64,000 nt of DNA from NCBI GenBank assembly GCA_028284045.1, contig JANQSN010000005.1, positions 62,001 through 126,000 on the forward strand, read 5' to 3'. Positions 29,263 to 39,494 of the stretch are shown in pieces. The position numbers and the translations under genes are program-made. The number at the start of each line of letters is the position of its first letter. The stretch's first letter is position 1. The stretch is from Alphaproteobacteria bacterium (GTDB lineage: Bacteria > Pseudomonadota > Alphaproteobacteria > DSM-16000 > Inquilinaceae). Below the pieces are notes generated by a model. The model did not search any database and was not told the origin of the DNA. It worked only from the letters and a program-made list of their open reading frames with translations.

Positions 29263-29997
29263 ATGACCACGTCTCCCGGCCCGGCGCAGCCCGAGCTGAC
29301 GCAAGAGGAGCGCGCGGCGGTCTACAAATGCATCCTGAACCGCCGGGATGTGCGCCGCCAGTTCACCGACCGCCCGATCGACGACGCCGTGCTGGCGCGC
29401 ATCCTCAACGCCGCCCACCACGCGCCCTCGGTGGGCTTCATGCAGCCCTGGGACTTCATCGTGGTGCGCGATCCGGCGGTGAAGGGCGCCGTGTTCGACG
29501 CCTTCACGCGGGCGAACACGGAAGCGGCCGACCGCTTCCCCGATGCTCGCCGCGACGCCTACCGGCGGCTGCGGCTGGAGGGGATCAGACAGGCGCCGAT
29601 CAATCTCTGCCTGACCTGCGACCGGTCGCGCGCCGGCCCGGTCGTGCTGGGCCGTACCCATCAGCCGGAGATGGACCTCTACAGCGTGGTCTGCGCCGTT
29701 CAGACGCTGTGGCTGGCCGCGCGGGCGGAGAACATCGGGGTCGGCTGGGTCAGCATCCTCGCCTATGACGACCTGCGCCGGGCGCTGGGCATCCCGCCGG
29801 AGATCCAGCCGGTCGCCTATTTGTGCCTGGGCCATGTCGACGGCTTCGCGGCCGAGCCCGATCTACAGACGGCCGGCTGGCGCGCCCGACTGCCGCTCGC
29901 CGATCTGGTGTGGTTCGACGGCTGGCAGCGCCGCGACGGCGACGAGCCGCTGTTGTCGGCGATCGGCGCGCTGACCGGCGAGCCGCCGACAGACTGA
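29263..29997 (+). CDS. bluB: 5,6-dimethylbenzimidazole synthase
   Basis: A 244-residue flavin-destructase of the nitroreductase fold that converts reduced FMN to the lower ligand of vitamin B12. It shows RRDVRRQF (phosphate-binding), NAAHHAPSVGFMQPWDFI, ENIGVGWVSI and the C-terminal CLGHVDGF ... GWRARLPLADLVWFDG typical of BluB rather than general nitroreductases. It begins 75 bp after divL. No cobalamin riboswitch is visible in that gap and no other cobalamin gene is near. Confidence 0.9.
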   Translation: MTTSPGPAQPELTQEERAAVYKCILNRRDVRRQFTDRPIDDAVLARILNAAHHAPSVGFMQPWDFIVVRDPAVKGAVFDAFTRANTEAADRFPDARRDAYRRLRLEGIRQAPINLCLTCDRSRAGPVVLGRTHQPEMDLYSVVCAVQTLWLAARAENIGVGWVSILAYDDLRRALGIPPEIQPVAYLCLGHVDGFAAEPDLQTAGWRARLPLADLVWFDGWQRRDGDEPLLSAIGALTGEPPTD

Positions 29998-30006
29998 TCA
30001 GCCTAA

Positions 30007-30255
30007 GGATCAATCGACATTCAGGACTTCCCTCCCCCTCGATGGGGGAGGGTTAGGGTGGGGGTGATGTCGCCGCACGACGCCGGCGCCTGGGAGGCGT
30101 CCATCCCGCGCCGCAACCGCCGTGCCCATCCGATGGCGCCGTCGAAAGGTGCATCTTCATCCGGCTTCCCCACCGACATGGATCACCCCCACCCAACCCT
30201 CCCCCATCGAGGGGGAGGGCTTCAGCGGGTGGCGGCGATGAATGTCGATTCAGCC
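30007..30255. repeat. MITE-like palindromic element, copy B (249 bp, full length)
   Basis: The ends are inverted repeats: the left end begins GGATCAATCGACATTCA and the right end, read on the other strand, begins GGCTGAATCGACATTCA. Inside each end lies a CCCTCCCCC-TCGAT-GGGGGAGGG hairpin followed by GGTTRGGTGGGGGTGAT. By hand alignment it is about 90% identical over all 249 bp, with no gaps, to copy D in the opposite orientation. It has no open frame of its own. The right terminus overlaps the last residue and TGA stop of the neighbouring reductase gene. Confidence 0.9.
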
Positions 30256-31287
30256 GAGGCTCGGGACGCCCTTGGTGGTCGAGTACTCGAAATGCAGCAC
30301 TCGCTCGGGATGAACCAGCGGGTGGGCGGCATGGGCGGCTCCCGCGGCCTCCGCGAAGCCGGTCAGGATCAGCTTCAGCTTGCCCGGATACTGCGCCACG
30401 TCGCCGATCGCGAAGACCCCCGGCAGATTGGTCGCCGCGGTGGCCGGATCGACGGCGATATGGTTGCGCTCCACCGCCAGCCCCCACTCCAGGATCGGCC
30501 CGAGCGCCATCGACAGCCCGAAGAACGGCAACAGACGGTCGGCCTCCAGCCGCCGCTGCCCGCCGTCGAGATCACTGACCAGCACCGCCTCCAGCCGGTC
30601 GCCCGTGCCCTCCAACCCGGCCAGTTGATAGGGCACGACGAGGTCCAGCCGGCCGGCCTCGGCCAGCGCATGCAGGCGCGCCACACTCTCCGGCTGCGCG
30701 CGGAACTTGTCGCGGCGATGCACGATCGCCACCGACCGGGCGATGTCGCTCAGCACCAGCGCCCAGTCTATGGCGCTGTCGCCGCCCCCGGCGATCACCA
30801 CGCGCTGGTCGCGGAAGCTCTCCACATCGCCCACCAGGTACTGCACGCCGGCGCCCTCGTACCGCTCGATACCCTCAAGCGGCGGCCGGTTCGGCCCGAA
30901 CGCGCCGACGCCGGCGGCGATGATCACCGCCGACGTCTTCAGCCAGCGCCCGGCGGAGGTGCCGATCAGCCACGCGCCGTCTTCGGTGCGATGCAGACGG
31001 TCGACCTGCTGGCCCAGGTGGAACACCGGCTTGAAAGGCTCCGCCTGCTGCATGAGTTGGTCGATCAGCTCCGCCGCGCCGATCCGCGGCCAGGCGGGGA
31101 TGTCGTAGATCGGCTTCTGCGGATAGAGCGCGGTGCATTGCCCGCCGACCGCATCCAGCGCGTCGACGACATGGCAGCGCATCTGCAGCATGCCGCATTC
31201 GAAGATGGCGAACAGGCCGACCGGGCCGGCGCCGATGACCACGACATCGGCAGAGATCGGCTCGGACGCCGCGATGGAGTCGACCAA
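30250..31287 (-). CDS. Ferredoxin/flavodoxin-NADP reductase, thioredoxin-reductase-like
   Basis: A 345-residue FAD- and NAD(P)-binding reductase without the CxxC of true thioredoxin reductases. The FAD site is VVVIGAGPVGLFAIFECG, the NADP site is VVIAGGGDSAIDWAL, and a conserved GVFAIGDVAQYPGKLKLI lies near the C-terminus. Such proteins reduce ferredoxin or flavodoxin with NADPH. No ATG suits the family start. A TTG at 31287 is preceded by CAGGAG with a 7-base spacer and gives the expected length. The last codons and stop are within the terminal repeat of element B. It runs opposite to its neighbours. Confidence 0.88.
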   Translation of the reverse strand: MVDSIAASEPISADVVVIGAGPVGLFAIFECGMLQMRCHVVDALDAVGGQCTALYPQKPIYDIPAWPRIGAAELIDQLMQQAEPFKPVFHLGQQVDRLHRTEDGAWLIGTSAGRWLKTSAVIIAAGVGAFGPNRPPLEGIERYEGAGVQYLVGDVESFRDQRVVIAGGGDSAIDWALVLSDIARSVAIVHRRDKFRAQPESVARLHALAEAGRLDLVVPYQLAGLEGTGDRLEAVLVSDLDGGQRRLEADRLLPFFGLSMALGPILEWGLAVERNHIAVDPATAATNLPGVFAIGDVAQYPGKLKLILTGFAEAAGAAHAAHPLVHPERVLHFEYSTTKGVPSLG

Positions 31288-31457
31288 CGGAGCGCTCCTG
31301 AAAATCCGGATGGGGCGCCGGCACTCAACCGGGCCGAGGATGACGTGCCAGCCGCTCCCGCCCGCTGTCAACGCGGCCCATCGCGTCGCCCCCGATTGGC
31401 GAGGGGCCGCACGCTTTGCCCTTGCCGATGCCCCGGTCGGCCCGGGACAATACGCCG

Positions 31458-32054
31458 ATGACGCTCGACCCGTCCCCTTGGCCGATCGCCGACCGCGCGG
31501 ATCCGGCCGGCTGCCCGCCCGCCGGCCCGGCGGACCGCGTGGCCGACATCGCCATCGCCGATCTCGCGGCCACCGTGGCGTTCGCCGCGCGCCTGGCCGC
31601 CCGGTTGGCCGAACCGCCGGCTGGGGCGGCGGCGGACGTGGTGTGCCTGTGGGGCACGCTGGCCGCCGGCAAGACCGCGCTGATGCGCGCCCTGATCGCC
31701 GCGGCCGCCGGCGCACCGGTGGAAGTGCCCAGCCCGACCTTCACCCTGGTGCAGACCTACGACCTGCCGATCGGGCCCTTGTGGCATTTCGACCTCTACC
31801 GGCTGAGCGCGCCCGAAGAGGTCTTCGAGCTGGGATGGGAGGAAGCGTTGACCGACGGCATCGTCGCCGTGGAATGGCCCAACCGGCTGGGCCGCTGGAT
31901 GCCCGGCGCCCGCCTCGACCTCGTCCTGGAGATACCGGCACACGGCTGCGACGAAGCGGACGGCGACGTCGGCGGCCCGCGGCGGTTCCGCCTGATCGGC
32001 CGAGGCCCCCGCGCGGCGGCCCTGGTCGACCGTCTGGCCTGGCCCGAGCCATGA
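31458..32054 (+). CDS. tsaE: tRNA threonylcarbamoyladenosine biosynthesis ATPase TsaE
   Basis: A 198-residue P-loop ATPase needed for the t6A modification at tRNA position 37. Walker A is GTLAAGKT (residues 66-73), followed by PSPTFTLVQTYD, HFDLYRLSAPEEV and AVEWPNRLG, all standard TsaE blocks. The C-terminus carries an extra 30 residues. Its stop overlaps the next gene's start as ATGA. In many alphaproteobacteria tsaE lies beside divL and the amgK-murU pair, which helps confirm it. Confidence 0.93.
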   Translation: MTLDPSPWPIADRADPAGCPPAGPADRVADIAIADLAATVAFAARLAARLAEPPAGAAADVVCLWGTLAAGKTALMRALIAAAAGAPVEVPSPTFTLVQTYDLPIGPLWHFDLYRLSAPEEVFELGWEEALTDGIVAVEWPNRLGRWMPGARLDLVLEIPAHGCDEADGDVGGPRRFRLIGRGPRAAALVDRLAWPEP

Positions 32055-32812
32055 GCGCGGTGTCCGACACCGCCGGGCCACGCCCGCGGACGGCGATGGT
32101 GCTGGCCGCCGGCTTGGCCACGCGCATGCGCCCGCTCAGCGCCGACCGGCCCAAGGCGATGATCGAGGTCGGCGGCCGGCCGATGATCGACCACATCCTC
32201 GACCGGCTGGAGGCGGCGGGGATCGAGCGGGTCACGGTCAACCTGCACCACCAGGGCGAGGTGCTGGCCCGCCATCTCGGCGAGCGCCGGCACCCCGAGA
32301 TCGCCATCTCCCACGAAGAGACGCTGCGCGGCACCGCCGGCGGGGTGCGCGCCGTGCTGGACCGGCTGGGGCCCGACCCGTTCTACGTGATCAACGGCGA
32401 CATCGTCTGGCTGGACGGACCGGAACGCGTGCTCGACCGCCTCGCCCGCCTGTGGGACGACCGGCGCATGGATGCGCTGGCCGTGGTCGTGCCGACGGTC
32501 TACGCCCTGGGCATCGGCGACCATGGCGATTTCGAGCTGGACCCGATGGGCCTGATCTCCTGGCCCGGCGAGGGGGTGGTCGCTCCCTTCGCCTATGCCG
32601 GCATGCAGCTCGTCCACCCGCGGCTGTTCGACGGCCTGGCCGACGGACCGGCGGACATGGCGCCCTGCTGGCGCCGCGCCGTCGCCCGGGAGCGCATGGC
32701 CGGCCTGGTCTTCGACGGCACCTGGGCGCATGTCGGCACGCCGGCTGCGCTGCGCCATGTCGGCCGCCTCCTGGAAGGCCAGGAGCTGACCCTGGTCCGT
32801 CATGGCGATTGA
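32051..32812 (+). CDS. Nucleotidyltransferase, MurU-like (MurNAc-1-phosphate uridylyltransferase family)
   Basis: A 253-residue sugar-phosphate nucleotidyltransferase. The N-terminal signature is AMVLAAGLATRMRPLSADRP with the catalytic Arg-Met-Arg and Lys, followed by INGDIVW (metal-binding Asp) and a C-terminal FDGTWAHVGTPAAL. In the MurU pathway it makes UDP-MurNAc from recycled cell-wall sugar, using the kinase AmgK as partner. AmgK, normally next to it, is absent between tsaE and this gene. It overlaps tsaE by 4 bp and addB by 11 bp. Confidence 0.85.
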   Translation: MSAVSDTAGPRPRTAMVLAAGLATRMRPLSADRPKAMIEVGGRPMIDHILDRLEAAGIERVTVNLHHQGEVLARHLGERRHPEIAISHEETLRGTAGGVRAVLDRLGPDPFYVINGDIVWLDGPERVLDRLARLWDDRRMDALAVVVPTVYALGIGDHGDFELDPMGLISWPGEGVVAPFAYAGMQLVHPRLFDGLADGPADMAPCWRRAVARERMAGLVFDGTWAHVGTPAALRHVGRLLEGQELTLVRHGD

Positions 32813-35800
32813 GCGGCCGCCCGCCCCCGGACTGTTCGCCCCGCCGCGGCCGCGGGTCTTCTCCATCCCGGCCGGTGCGGCCTTCACCGACCGGCTGGCC
32901 GCCGCCCTGATCGCGGAGGCCGGCGGCGCGCCGGAAGCGTTGGCCGACATGACCGTGCTGGTGCCGACCCGCCGGGCCGTCCGCACGCTGGCGGAGGCGT
33001 TCTTGCGCGCCGCGCCGGACGCGCAGGCCGCGATCCTGCCGCGGCTGATGCCGCTGGGCGACGTCGACGCCGACGCGCTGGTGATGACCGCCGCCGACGG
33101 GCCGGTGCTGGCCGATCTCCTGGACCTGGCCCCGCCGATCGGCCCGCGCACCCGCCAGGCGATGCTGGCGGAACAGGTGCTGAAGCATCCCCATTTCGGG
33201 TTTACCCCGGCGAGCGCGTTCGCGCTGGCCGGCGATCTGGGACGGTTGATCGATCAGGTGCATACCCATCGCCTGAGCTTCGACCGGCTGGCCGATCTGG
33301 TGCCCGACGAGCTGGCCACGCACTGGCAGGTAACGCTGAAGTTCCTGCGCATCGTGACGGAACACTGGCCGCACATCCTGGCGGACCAGGACCGCGAGGA
33401 CCCGGCCCGCCACCGTATCCGCCTGATGGCCGCGCTGACGGCGCGCTGGCAAGCCGACCCGCCGGCCGGCCCGGTGATCGCGGCGGGCTCCACCGGCTCG
33501 CTGCCGGCGACGGCGGATCTCTTGGCCGTGGTGGCGGGGCTGCCGCAGGGTGCGGTCGTGCTGCCCGGGCTCGACCAGACGCTGGATGCGGAAAGCTGGC
33601 ACAGCCTCGACGACAGCCACCCGCAGATCGCGATGCGCGACCTGCTGGAGCGGATCGGCTGCCGGCGCGGCGATGTCCGGCCGTGGCCGGGTACCGACCC
33701 GCGGCAGGGTGCCGACCGTCGGCCGGACCGCGCCCGCCTGGTCAGCGAGGTCATGCGCCCGGCAGCGACCAGCCAGGATTGGCGCGCGCTGGCCGATGGC
33801 GGCCTCGCCACCGAGGCGATCGCCGGCCTTGCCCGCATCGATGCGGCAAACAGCCGGGAAGAGGCGCAGGTCATCGCCCTGCTGCTGCGCGAGGCGTTGG
33901 AGGAACCGGGGCGCACCGCCGCCCTGATCACGCCCGACCGGGCGCTCGCCCGGCGCGTGGCGGCGGCGCTGGGCCGCTGGGGCCTCGCCGTGGACGACAG
34001 CGGGGGCCGCCCGCTCGCCGCCACCCCGGTCGGCACCTTCCTCGCCCTCTTGGCGGACACGGCCGCGGCGGGGTTTCCGCCGGTCGCCCTGCTCGGCCTC
34101 CTGAAACATCCGCTGGCCGCGGCGGGCGGCGACCCGGCCGCGTTGCGCCGCCAGGCCCGGCGCCTGGACCGCCGGGTCCTGCGCGGCCCGCGCCCGGCAC
34201 CCGGCCTGGCGGGTCTTGGCGAGGCCGTCCGCCAGGCGGTCGCCGCGCGGGGCGGCGACGACGGCGGGCTGCCCGCGCTGGCGGCCCGGCTCGCCGATCT
34301 TCTGGGACCGCTGGCGGCAGCCCTCGGCGGCCCGCCGGCACCGCCCACCGACCTCTTGCGGCTTCATATCGATGCGGCGGAAGCGCTGGCGGCATCGCCC
34401 ACGGAGCCCGGTGCGGCCGCCCTGTGGGCCGGTGAGGACGGCGAGACCGCCGCCGCCCTGACCGCGGAACTGGCGGAGGCCTTCGCCGCCCTGGCGCCGA
34501 TCCGGCCCGGCGACTACCCGGCCCTGTTCGCCCAGGCGATGGCCGACGCCGTCGTGCGCCCGCGCTTCGGCACCCATCCGCGCCTGGCCATCTGGGGACC
34601 GTTGGAGGCGCGCCTCCAGCAGGCCGACCGGATCATCCTGGGCGGGCTGAACGAAGGCACCTGGCCGGCCGAGACGAGCGCCGATCCGTGGATGTCGCGG
34701 CCGATGCGCCAGCGCTTTGGCCTGCCGGCGCCGGAACGGCGGATCGGCCTGGCCGCCCACGACTTCACCCAGGCACTGGCCGGCGCGGAGGTCTTACTGA
34801 CCCGCGCCGGCCGGGTGGATGGCACGCCGCAGATGCCCTCGCGCTGGCTGCTGCGGCTCGACGCCGTGCTGACGGCGGCCGGCCTGGAACTGGACCAGGC
34901 TGCCGATCGCTGGCGCCATTGGGCGGCGGCGATCGACCGCCCGGCGGCGGTGACGCCGGCCCGCCCGCCGGCGCCGACACCGCCGGCCGGCGCCCGGCCG
35001 GACCGCTATTCGGCCAGCGATATCGCCCTGTTGCGCACCAACCCCTATGCCGTCTACGCGCGGCGCGTGCTCGGCCTTCGGGTGCTGGACGCGCTGGAGG
35101 CCGACCCGGACGCCGCCGACCGCGGCGAGGTTGTGCACGCCGCGCTGGCCGATTGGCTGCACCCCGCGCGCGCCGATGCCGCCCCGACCCTGGCGGCGCT
35201 GCTGGCGCTGTTGGACCGCGAGTTGGCGCCACTGGCGGCCGCCTATCCGGCGATCACGGCGATCTGGCGGCCCCGCCTGGAACGGGCCGCCGCCTGGTTC
35301 GTCGAGACCCAGTCGGCCATCGCCGCCGATCGGCAGGTCGTGGCGGTGGAGGCCACAGGCGCGCTCACCCTGGCGCTGCCCGGCGGCCCGGTCCGGGTGG
35401 AGGCGCGCGCCGACCGGATAGACCGCCGCGCCGACGGCGCGCTGATCGTCGTCGACTACAAGACGGGTGGCGTGCCGTCGGCCGGCGAGATCGTCACCGC
35501 GCGCGCCCCCCAGCTCGCCATCGAGGCCCTGATCGCCGAGGCGGGCGGGTTCGCCGGCATCGAAGCCGCCCCCGTCGCCGGCCTGGAATACTGGCGCCTC
35601 GGCGGCGGCGCCAGCAACACCGGCCTGGTCAGCGTCGGCGGCGCGGCGCCGAACGACCTGATTGCCGCGGCGCGCGACGGCCTCACCCGGCTGCTCGCCC
35701 GCTTCGCCGAAGCTGAGATGCCGTTCCTCGCGCATCCCTGGGGCCGGCCGGACCGGGCCGACAACTACGACCACCTCGCCCGACTGGACGAGTGGTCGAG

Positions 35801-35816
35801 CGGCGGCGCGCCATGA
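32802..35816 (+). CDS. addB: Double-strand break repair protein AddB
   Basis: A 1004-residue AddB subunit of the AddAB helicase-nuclease that processes broken DNA ends for RecA. The N-terminal half is a helicase-like fold (VLVPTRRAVRTLAEAFLR, RLMPLGDVD). The middle has LGGLNEGTWPAETSADPWMS. The C-terminal RecB-type nuclease has DRGEVVHAAL and LIVVDYKTGG (about residues 877-886). Only one cysteine is visible, so the iron-sulfur cluster of the Bacillus AddB is not present, as is usual in alphaproteobacteria. Its stop overlaps the addA start (ATGA). Confidence 0.94.
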   Translation: MAIERPPAPGLFAPPRPRVFSIPAGAAFTDRLAAALIAEAGGAPEALADMTVLVPTRRAVRTLAEAFLRAAPDAQAAILPRLMPLGDVDADALVMTAADGPVLADLLDLAPPIGPRTRQAMLAEQVLKHPHFGFTPASAFALAGDLGRLIDQVHTHRLSFDRLADLVPDELATHWQVTLKFLRIVTEHWPHILADQDREDPARHRIRLMAALTARWQADPPAGPVIAAGSTGSLPATADLLAVVAGLPQGAVVLPGLDQTLDAESWHSLDDSHPQIAMRDLLERIGCRRGDVRPWPGTDPRQGADRRPDRARLVSEVMRPAATSQDWRALADGGLATEAIAGLARIDAANSREEAQVIALLLREALEEPGRTAALITPDRALARRVAAALGRWGLAVDDSGGRPLAATPVGTFLALLADTAAAGFPPVALLGLLKHPLAAAGGDPAALRRQARRLDRRVLRGPRPAPGLAGLGEAVRQAVAARGGDDGGLPALAARLADLLGPLAAALGGPPAPPTDLLRLHIDAAEALAASPTEPGAAALWAGEDGETAAALTAELAEAFAALAPIRPGDYPALFAQAMADAVVRPRFGTHPRLAIWGPLEARLQQADRIILGGLNEGTWPAETSADPWMSRPMRQRFGLPAPERRIGLAAHDFTQALAGAEVLLTRAGRVDGTPQMPSRWLLRLDAVLTAAGLELDQAADRWRHWAAAIDRPAAVTPARPPAPTPPAGARPDRYSASDIALLRTNPYAVYARRVLGLRVLDALEADPDAADRGEVVHAALADWLHPARADAAPTLAALLALLDRELAPLAAAYPAITAIWRPRLERAAAWFVETQSAIAADRQVVAVEATGALTLALPGGPVRVEARADRIDRRADGALIVVDYKTGGVPSAGEIVTARAPQLAIEALIAEAGGFAGIEAAPVAGLEYWRLGGGASNTGLVSVGGAAPNDLIAAARDGLTRLLARFAEAEMPFLAHPWGRPDRADNYDHLARLDEWSSGGAP

Positions 35817-38800
35817 GCCCACACACCCCCACCCGCGACGCCGACGCCGTGCAGCGCGCGGCGGCCGACCCCGCCGCGTCGGCCTGGGTCGCCGCCTCGG
35901 CCGGCACCGGCAAGACCAAGGTGCTGACCGACCGGGTGCTCCGGCTGATGCTGCCCGACCGCGCGGACCGGGCGGGCAGCGACCCCGCCCGCCTGCTGTG
36001 CATCACCTTCACCCGCGCCGCCGCGGCGGAGATGTCGACGCGGCTGACCGCCCGGCTGACCCAATGGGCCACCATGGGCGAGGCGGCGCTGGAAGACGCG
36101 CTGGCCGACCTGCTGGGCGACCGGCCGACGCCCGCCCAGCGCGCGGCTGCCCGGCAGTTGCTGGCCCGCGTGCTGGACGCGCCCGGCCAGCTGCAGATCG
36201 CCACTATCCACGCCTTCTGCCAGTCGGTCCTGCGCCGCTTCCCGCTGGAAGCGGGGCTTCCGCCGGGCTTCACGCCGATCGACGAGCGCGCCGCGGCGGA
36301 CCTGCTGGCCGCCGCCCGCGCCGCCGTCGCGGCCGATCCCGACCCGGCCGTGTCGGCCGCCCGCGACGCCGCCGTCGCCGCGCTGGGGATCGAGGAGCTT
36401 GGCCGGCAGATCGGCCGGCTGGCCGCCGACCGCCTGCCCCTCGCCCGCGCCATCGCCACCCATGGCGGGCTCGCCCCCCTGCTGGCGCTGGCCTGGCGGA
36501 AGGTTGGCCTGGCGCCCGGCGAGACGGCCGAGACGATCACCGCCGCCGCCGTCGCCGACGGCACCTTCGACCGGGCGGGACTGACCCGAGCCTGCCAGGC
36601 CCTGGCCACCGGCGGCCCCAACGACCGCAAGAAGGCCGACGCGATCGCGCCGTTCCTCGCGGCTCCCGACGCGGCCGGCCGGCTTGCCCTGTTCGACCTC
36701 TACATCGGCGCGTTCCTGACGAAAGACAAAAAACCCTTCGTCGCCCCGGCCAACAAACCCCTGCTGACGGCGCGTCTGGAGATCGGCGAGATACTGGCGG
36801 CGGAGGCGGTCCGGCTGGCCGATGTCGTCGCCCATCGGGCGGCGGCGGAGCGGATGGGCCGCCTTCAGGCCGTCCTGACGCTCGGCTGGCGGGTCATCGA
36901 GCACTACGAGCACGCCAAGGCAGCGGAAGGGCGGGTCGACTACGACGACTTGGTCGACGCCACCGCCCGCCTCCTGCAGACGCCGGGGGTGGCGCCCTGG
37001 GTGCTCTACAAGCTCGACGGCGGCATCGACCATCTGCTGATCGACGAAGCGCAGGACACCAACCCCGACCAATGGGCGGTCGCCGCCACACTGGCGGCAG
37101 AGTTCTTCGCCGGCCTGGACGAGACGGATGAACGGGCGCGGCCCCGCACCCTGTTCGTCGTCGGCGACGAGAAGCAGTCGATCTTCAGCTTCCAGCGCGC
37201 CGACCCGGCCGCCTTCCACCGCATGCAGGCGCTTTTCGCCGAACGCATTCCGCCCGAACGGGGGGGCTTGCGGCGGATCGGGCTGAACACCTCCTTCCGC
37301 TCCGGACCGGCGGTGCTGGACCTGGTCAACGCCGTCTTCGCCGATCCGGCGGCCGGCCGCGGCGTCGCGGTGCCCTGGCCCGACCATCGCACGACCCGGT
37401 ACGACCACCGCGGCCGGGTGGCGCTGTGGCCGCTGTTCACGCCCGCGCCCACCGACCCGGAAGCGCCCTGGTCGGTGCCGGATGCCCAGATGCTGGTGCC
37501 CGACCCGGCGGCCCGGTTGGCCGACCGCCTGGCCCGCGAGATCCGGGGATGGCGCGCCGGCGGCGAGATCCTCGCCTCCACCGGCCGGCCGATCGACTAC
37601 GGCGACATCCTGATCCTGGTGCGCCGCCGCAACCGCTTCTTCCACACCCTGGTGCGCCGGCTGAAGGAAGCGGATATCCCCATCACCGGCGTCGACCGCA
37701 TGCATCTGGCCCAGGAACTGGCGGTGCGCGACCTGCTGGCCTTGGCCGATGTGCTGCTGCTGGCGGAAGACGACCTGGCGCTGGCCACGGTCCTGAAGTC
37801 GCCGCTGATCGGCCTCGACGAAGCGGCCCTGTTCGATCTGGCCTACCACCGGGACGGCGTGCGCCTGTGGCCGCGCCTGGCCGCCTCGGCGGACCCGGCG
37901 GCGGCGGCGGCGCATGCCTGGCTCGACGGCCTGCGCGGCCTCGCTGACCGACTGCGGCCCTTCGAGCTGTTCGCCCATGTGCTGGCCGCTCCCTGCCCCG
38001 TCTCGGCCATCAGCGGCCGCCACGCGATGCTGGCGCGTCTCGGCGCGGAGGCGGAGGACCCGCTGGACGAGCTGCTGGCCGAGGCCGTGCGCGCCGATGC
38101 CCTGGGCGCGATCCCGCTGCAAGGCTTCGTCCACCAGCTCCGGCGCAACGACCCGGAAATCAAGCGCGAGCACGATGCCGCCGCCGGTGGCCGGGTGCGC
38201 ATCATGACCGTGCACGGTGCCAAGGGGCTGCAGGCCGGCATCGTCATCCTGCCCGATACGGTGGTAGCCGCACCGCCGCGGCGCATGCCGGTGCGCTGGG
38301 ACGACGACGCGGTGCCGGTCTGGATCGGCGGCGCCGGCTTCGATGCGGCCACGGCGGCGGTCCGCGCGCAGGCGATCGAGGCGGAGCAGGCGGAAGAGCG
38401 CCGGCTGCTCTACGTCGCGCTGACCCGGGCGGAGGACCGGCTGCTGATCTGCGGCTGGCACGGCGACAAGCCGCCACGGCCGGAGAGCTGGTATCTGCAC
38501 TGCCGCGACGCCCTGGAGTCGCTGGCCGCGGCGGAACGTGCCGACTTCGACGACATCCCCGACGGTCTTCTGCACCTGGTGCGCGGCGGCACGGTCCGTG
38601 AAGGCGACAGTGCCGCCGACACAGCCCCGGCGTCGATCCTGCCGGACTGGGCGCACCGCCCGGCACCGCCGGAGCCGCCGCATCCGCGCCGCCTCGCGCC
38701 GTCGGCCGGCCTGACCGACGATGGGTCGGAGCCGGCGGTCCTCTCCCCGCTGCCGGATGCCGGCGGGCGCGCGCGCTTCCGCCGCGGGCTGCTGGTCCAC

Positions 38801-39298
38801 CGGCTGCTGGAGACCCTGCCGGAGCTGCCGGCGGCGGCGCGCGCCGCGGCCGCCGGACGCTATCTCGACCGGGAGGCCGCGGGCGACGCCCTGGCGCCGG
38901 CGGAGGCGGCGGCGCTGGCGGCGGAGACCTTGAGCGTCCTGGACCACCCGGACTTCGCCCCCGTCTTCGGGCCCGGCAGCCGGGCGGAGGTGGCGATCAC
39001 CGGCCGCATCGGCGGCGTCGCGGTGCATGGCCGCGTGGACCGGCTGGTGGTGCGCCCGGAACAGGTACTGGTCGTCGACTTCAAGACCAACCGCCCGCCG
39101 CCGGCGGATCTCGACGGGGTCGCGCCGCTCTATTGGCGGCAGATGGCGGCCTATCGCGCGGTTCTGCAGCGCCTCTATCCGGACCGGCCGGTGCGCTGCG
39201 CGTTGTTGTGGACCGATACCCGGACGCTGATGGAATTGCCCGCAGAACGGCTGGATCGGACTGTATCCGGAACAATTTGCCGGCCGCGCGCATCTTGA
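35813..39298 (+). CDS. addA: Double-strand break repair helicase AddA
   Basis: An 1161-residue UvrD-type helicase-nuclease. Walker A is [12 protein letters not shown] (Lys34), motif Ia is [13 protein letters not shown], Walker B is [14 protein letters not shown], motif III is [16 protein letters not shown], and motif VI is [17 protein letters not shown]. The C-terminal nuclease has [12 protein letters not shown] near residue 1090. The start ATG at 35813 overlaps the addB stop. The last 20 residues drift from the usual family ending, but the frame is intact. Confidence 0.96.
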   Translation: MSPHTPTRDADAVQRAAADPAASAWVAASAGTGKTKVLTDRVLRLMLPDRADRAGSDPARLLCITFTRAAAAEMSTRLTARLTQWATMGEAALEDALADLLGDRPTPAQRAAARQLLARVLDAPGQLQIATIHAFCQSVLRRFPLEAGLPPGFTPIDERAAADLLAAARAAVAADPDPAVSAARDAAVAALGIEELGRQIGRLAADRLPLARAIATHGGLAPLLALAWRKVGLAPGETAETITAAAVADGTFDRAGLTRACQALATGGPNDRKKADAIAPFLAAPDAAGRLALFDLYIGAFLTKDKKPFVAPANKPLLTARLEIGEILAAEAVRLADVVAHRAAAERMGRLQAVLTLGWRVIEHYEHAKAAEGRVDYDDLVDATARLLQTPGVAPWVLYKLDGGIDHLLIDEAQDTNPDQWAVAATLAAEFFAGLDETDERARPRTLFVVGDEKQSIFSFQRADPAAFHRMQALFAERIPPERGGLRRIGLNTSFRSGPAVLDLVNAVFADPAAGRGVAVPWPDHRTTRYDHRGRVALWPLFTPAPTDPEAPWSVPDAQMLVPDPAARLADRLAREIRGWRAGGEILASTGRPIDYGDILILVRRRNRFFHTLVRRLKEADIPITGVDRMHLAQELAVRDLLALADVLLLAEDDLALATVLKSPLIGLDEAALFDLAYHRDGVRLWPRLAASADPAAAAAHAWLDGLRGLADRLRPFELFAHVLAAPCPVSAISGRHAMLARLGAEAEDPLDELLAEAVRADALGAIPLQGFVHQLRRNDPEIKREHDAAAGGRVRIMTVHGAKGLQAGIVILPDTVVAAPPRRMPVRWDDDAVPVWIGGAGFDAATAAVRAQAIEAEQAEERRLLYVALTRAEDRLLICGWHGDKPPRPESWYLHCRDALESLAAAERADFDDIPDGLLHLVRGGTVREGDSAADTAPASILPDWAHRPAPPEPPHPRRLAPSAGLTDDGSEPAVLSPLPDAGGRARFRRGLLVHRLLETLPELPAAARAAAAGRYLDREAAGDALAPAEAAALAAETLSVLDHPDFAPVFGPGSRAEVAITGRIGGVAVHGRVDRLVVRPEQVLVVDFKTNRPPPADLDGVAPLYWRQMAAYRAVLQRLYPDRPVRCALLWTDTRTLMELPAERLDRTVSGTICRPRAS

Positions 39299-39494
39299 CC
39301 TGGCTTCCGGGCGCCCCCTAATCTTCGCGTTGAGATGGCGGGCGCCCGTCCGCCGCCCTCGGCCACACCCTCCGGCCCTTGCCGCCGGATCGGCGGCCGA
39401 TGGGGCGGAGGCGGGCGCCCGTCGTGTGAGACAGGCGCCGCGGAGAACCGCGCAACAGCGGTTGCGTCCGGACCGGCGAGAGAGGACCCCTTAC

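Noticed and set aside
26656-29835. A 1059-codon open frame on the minus strand opposite divL and bluB
   Set aside because: High GC leaves stop codons rare in antisense frames. The plus strand has clear kinase and BluB motifs, while the antisense translation is low-complexity, rich in Arg, Gln, His and Val, with no domain.
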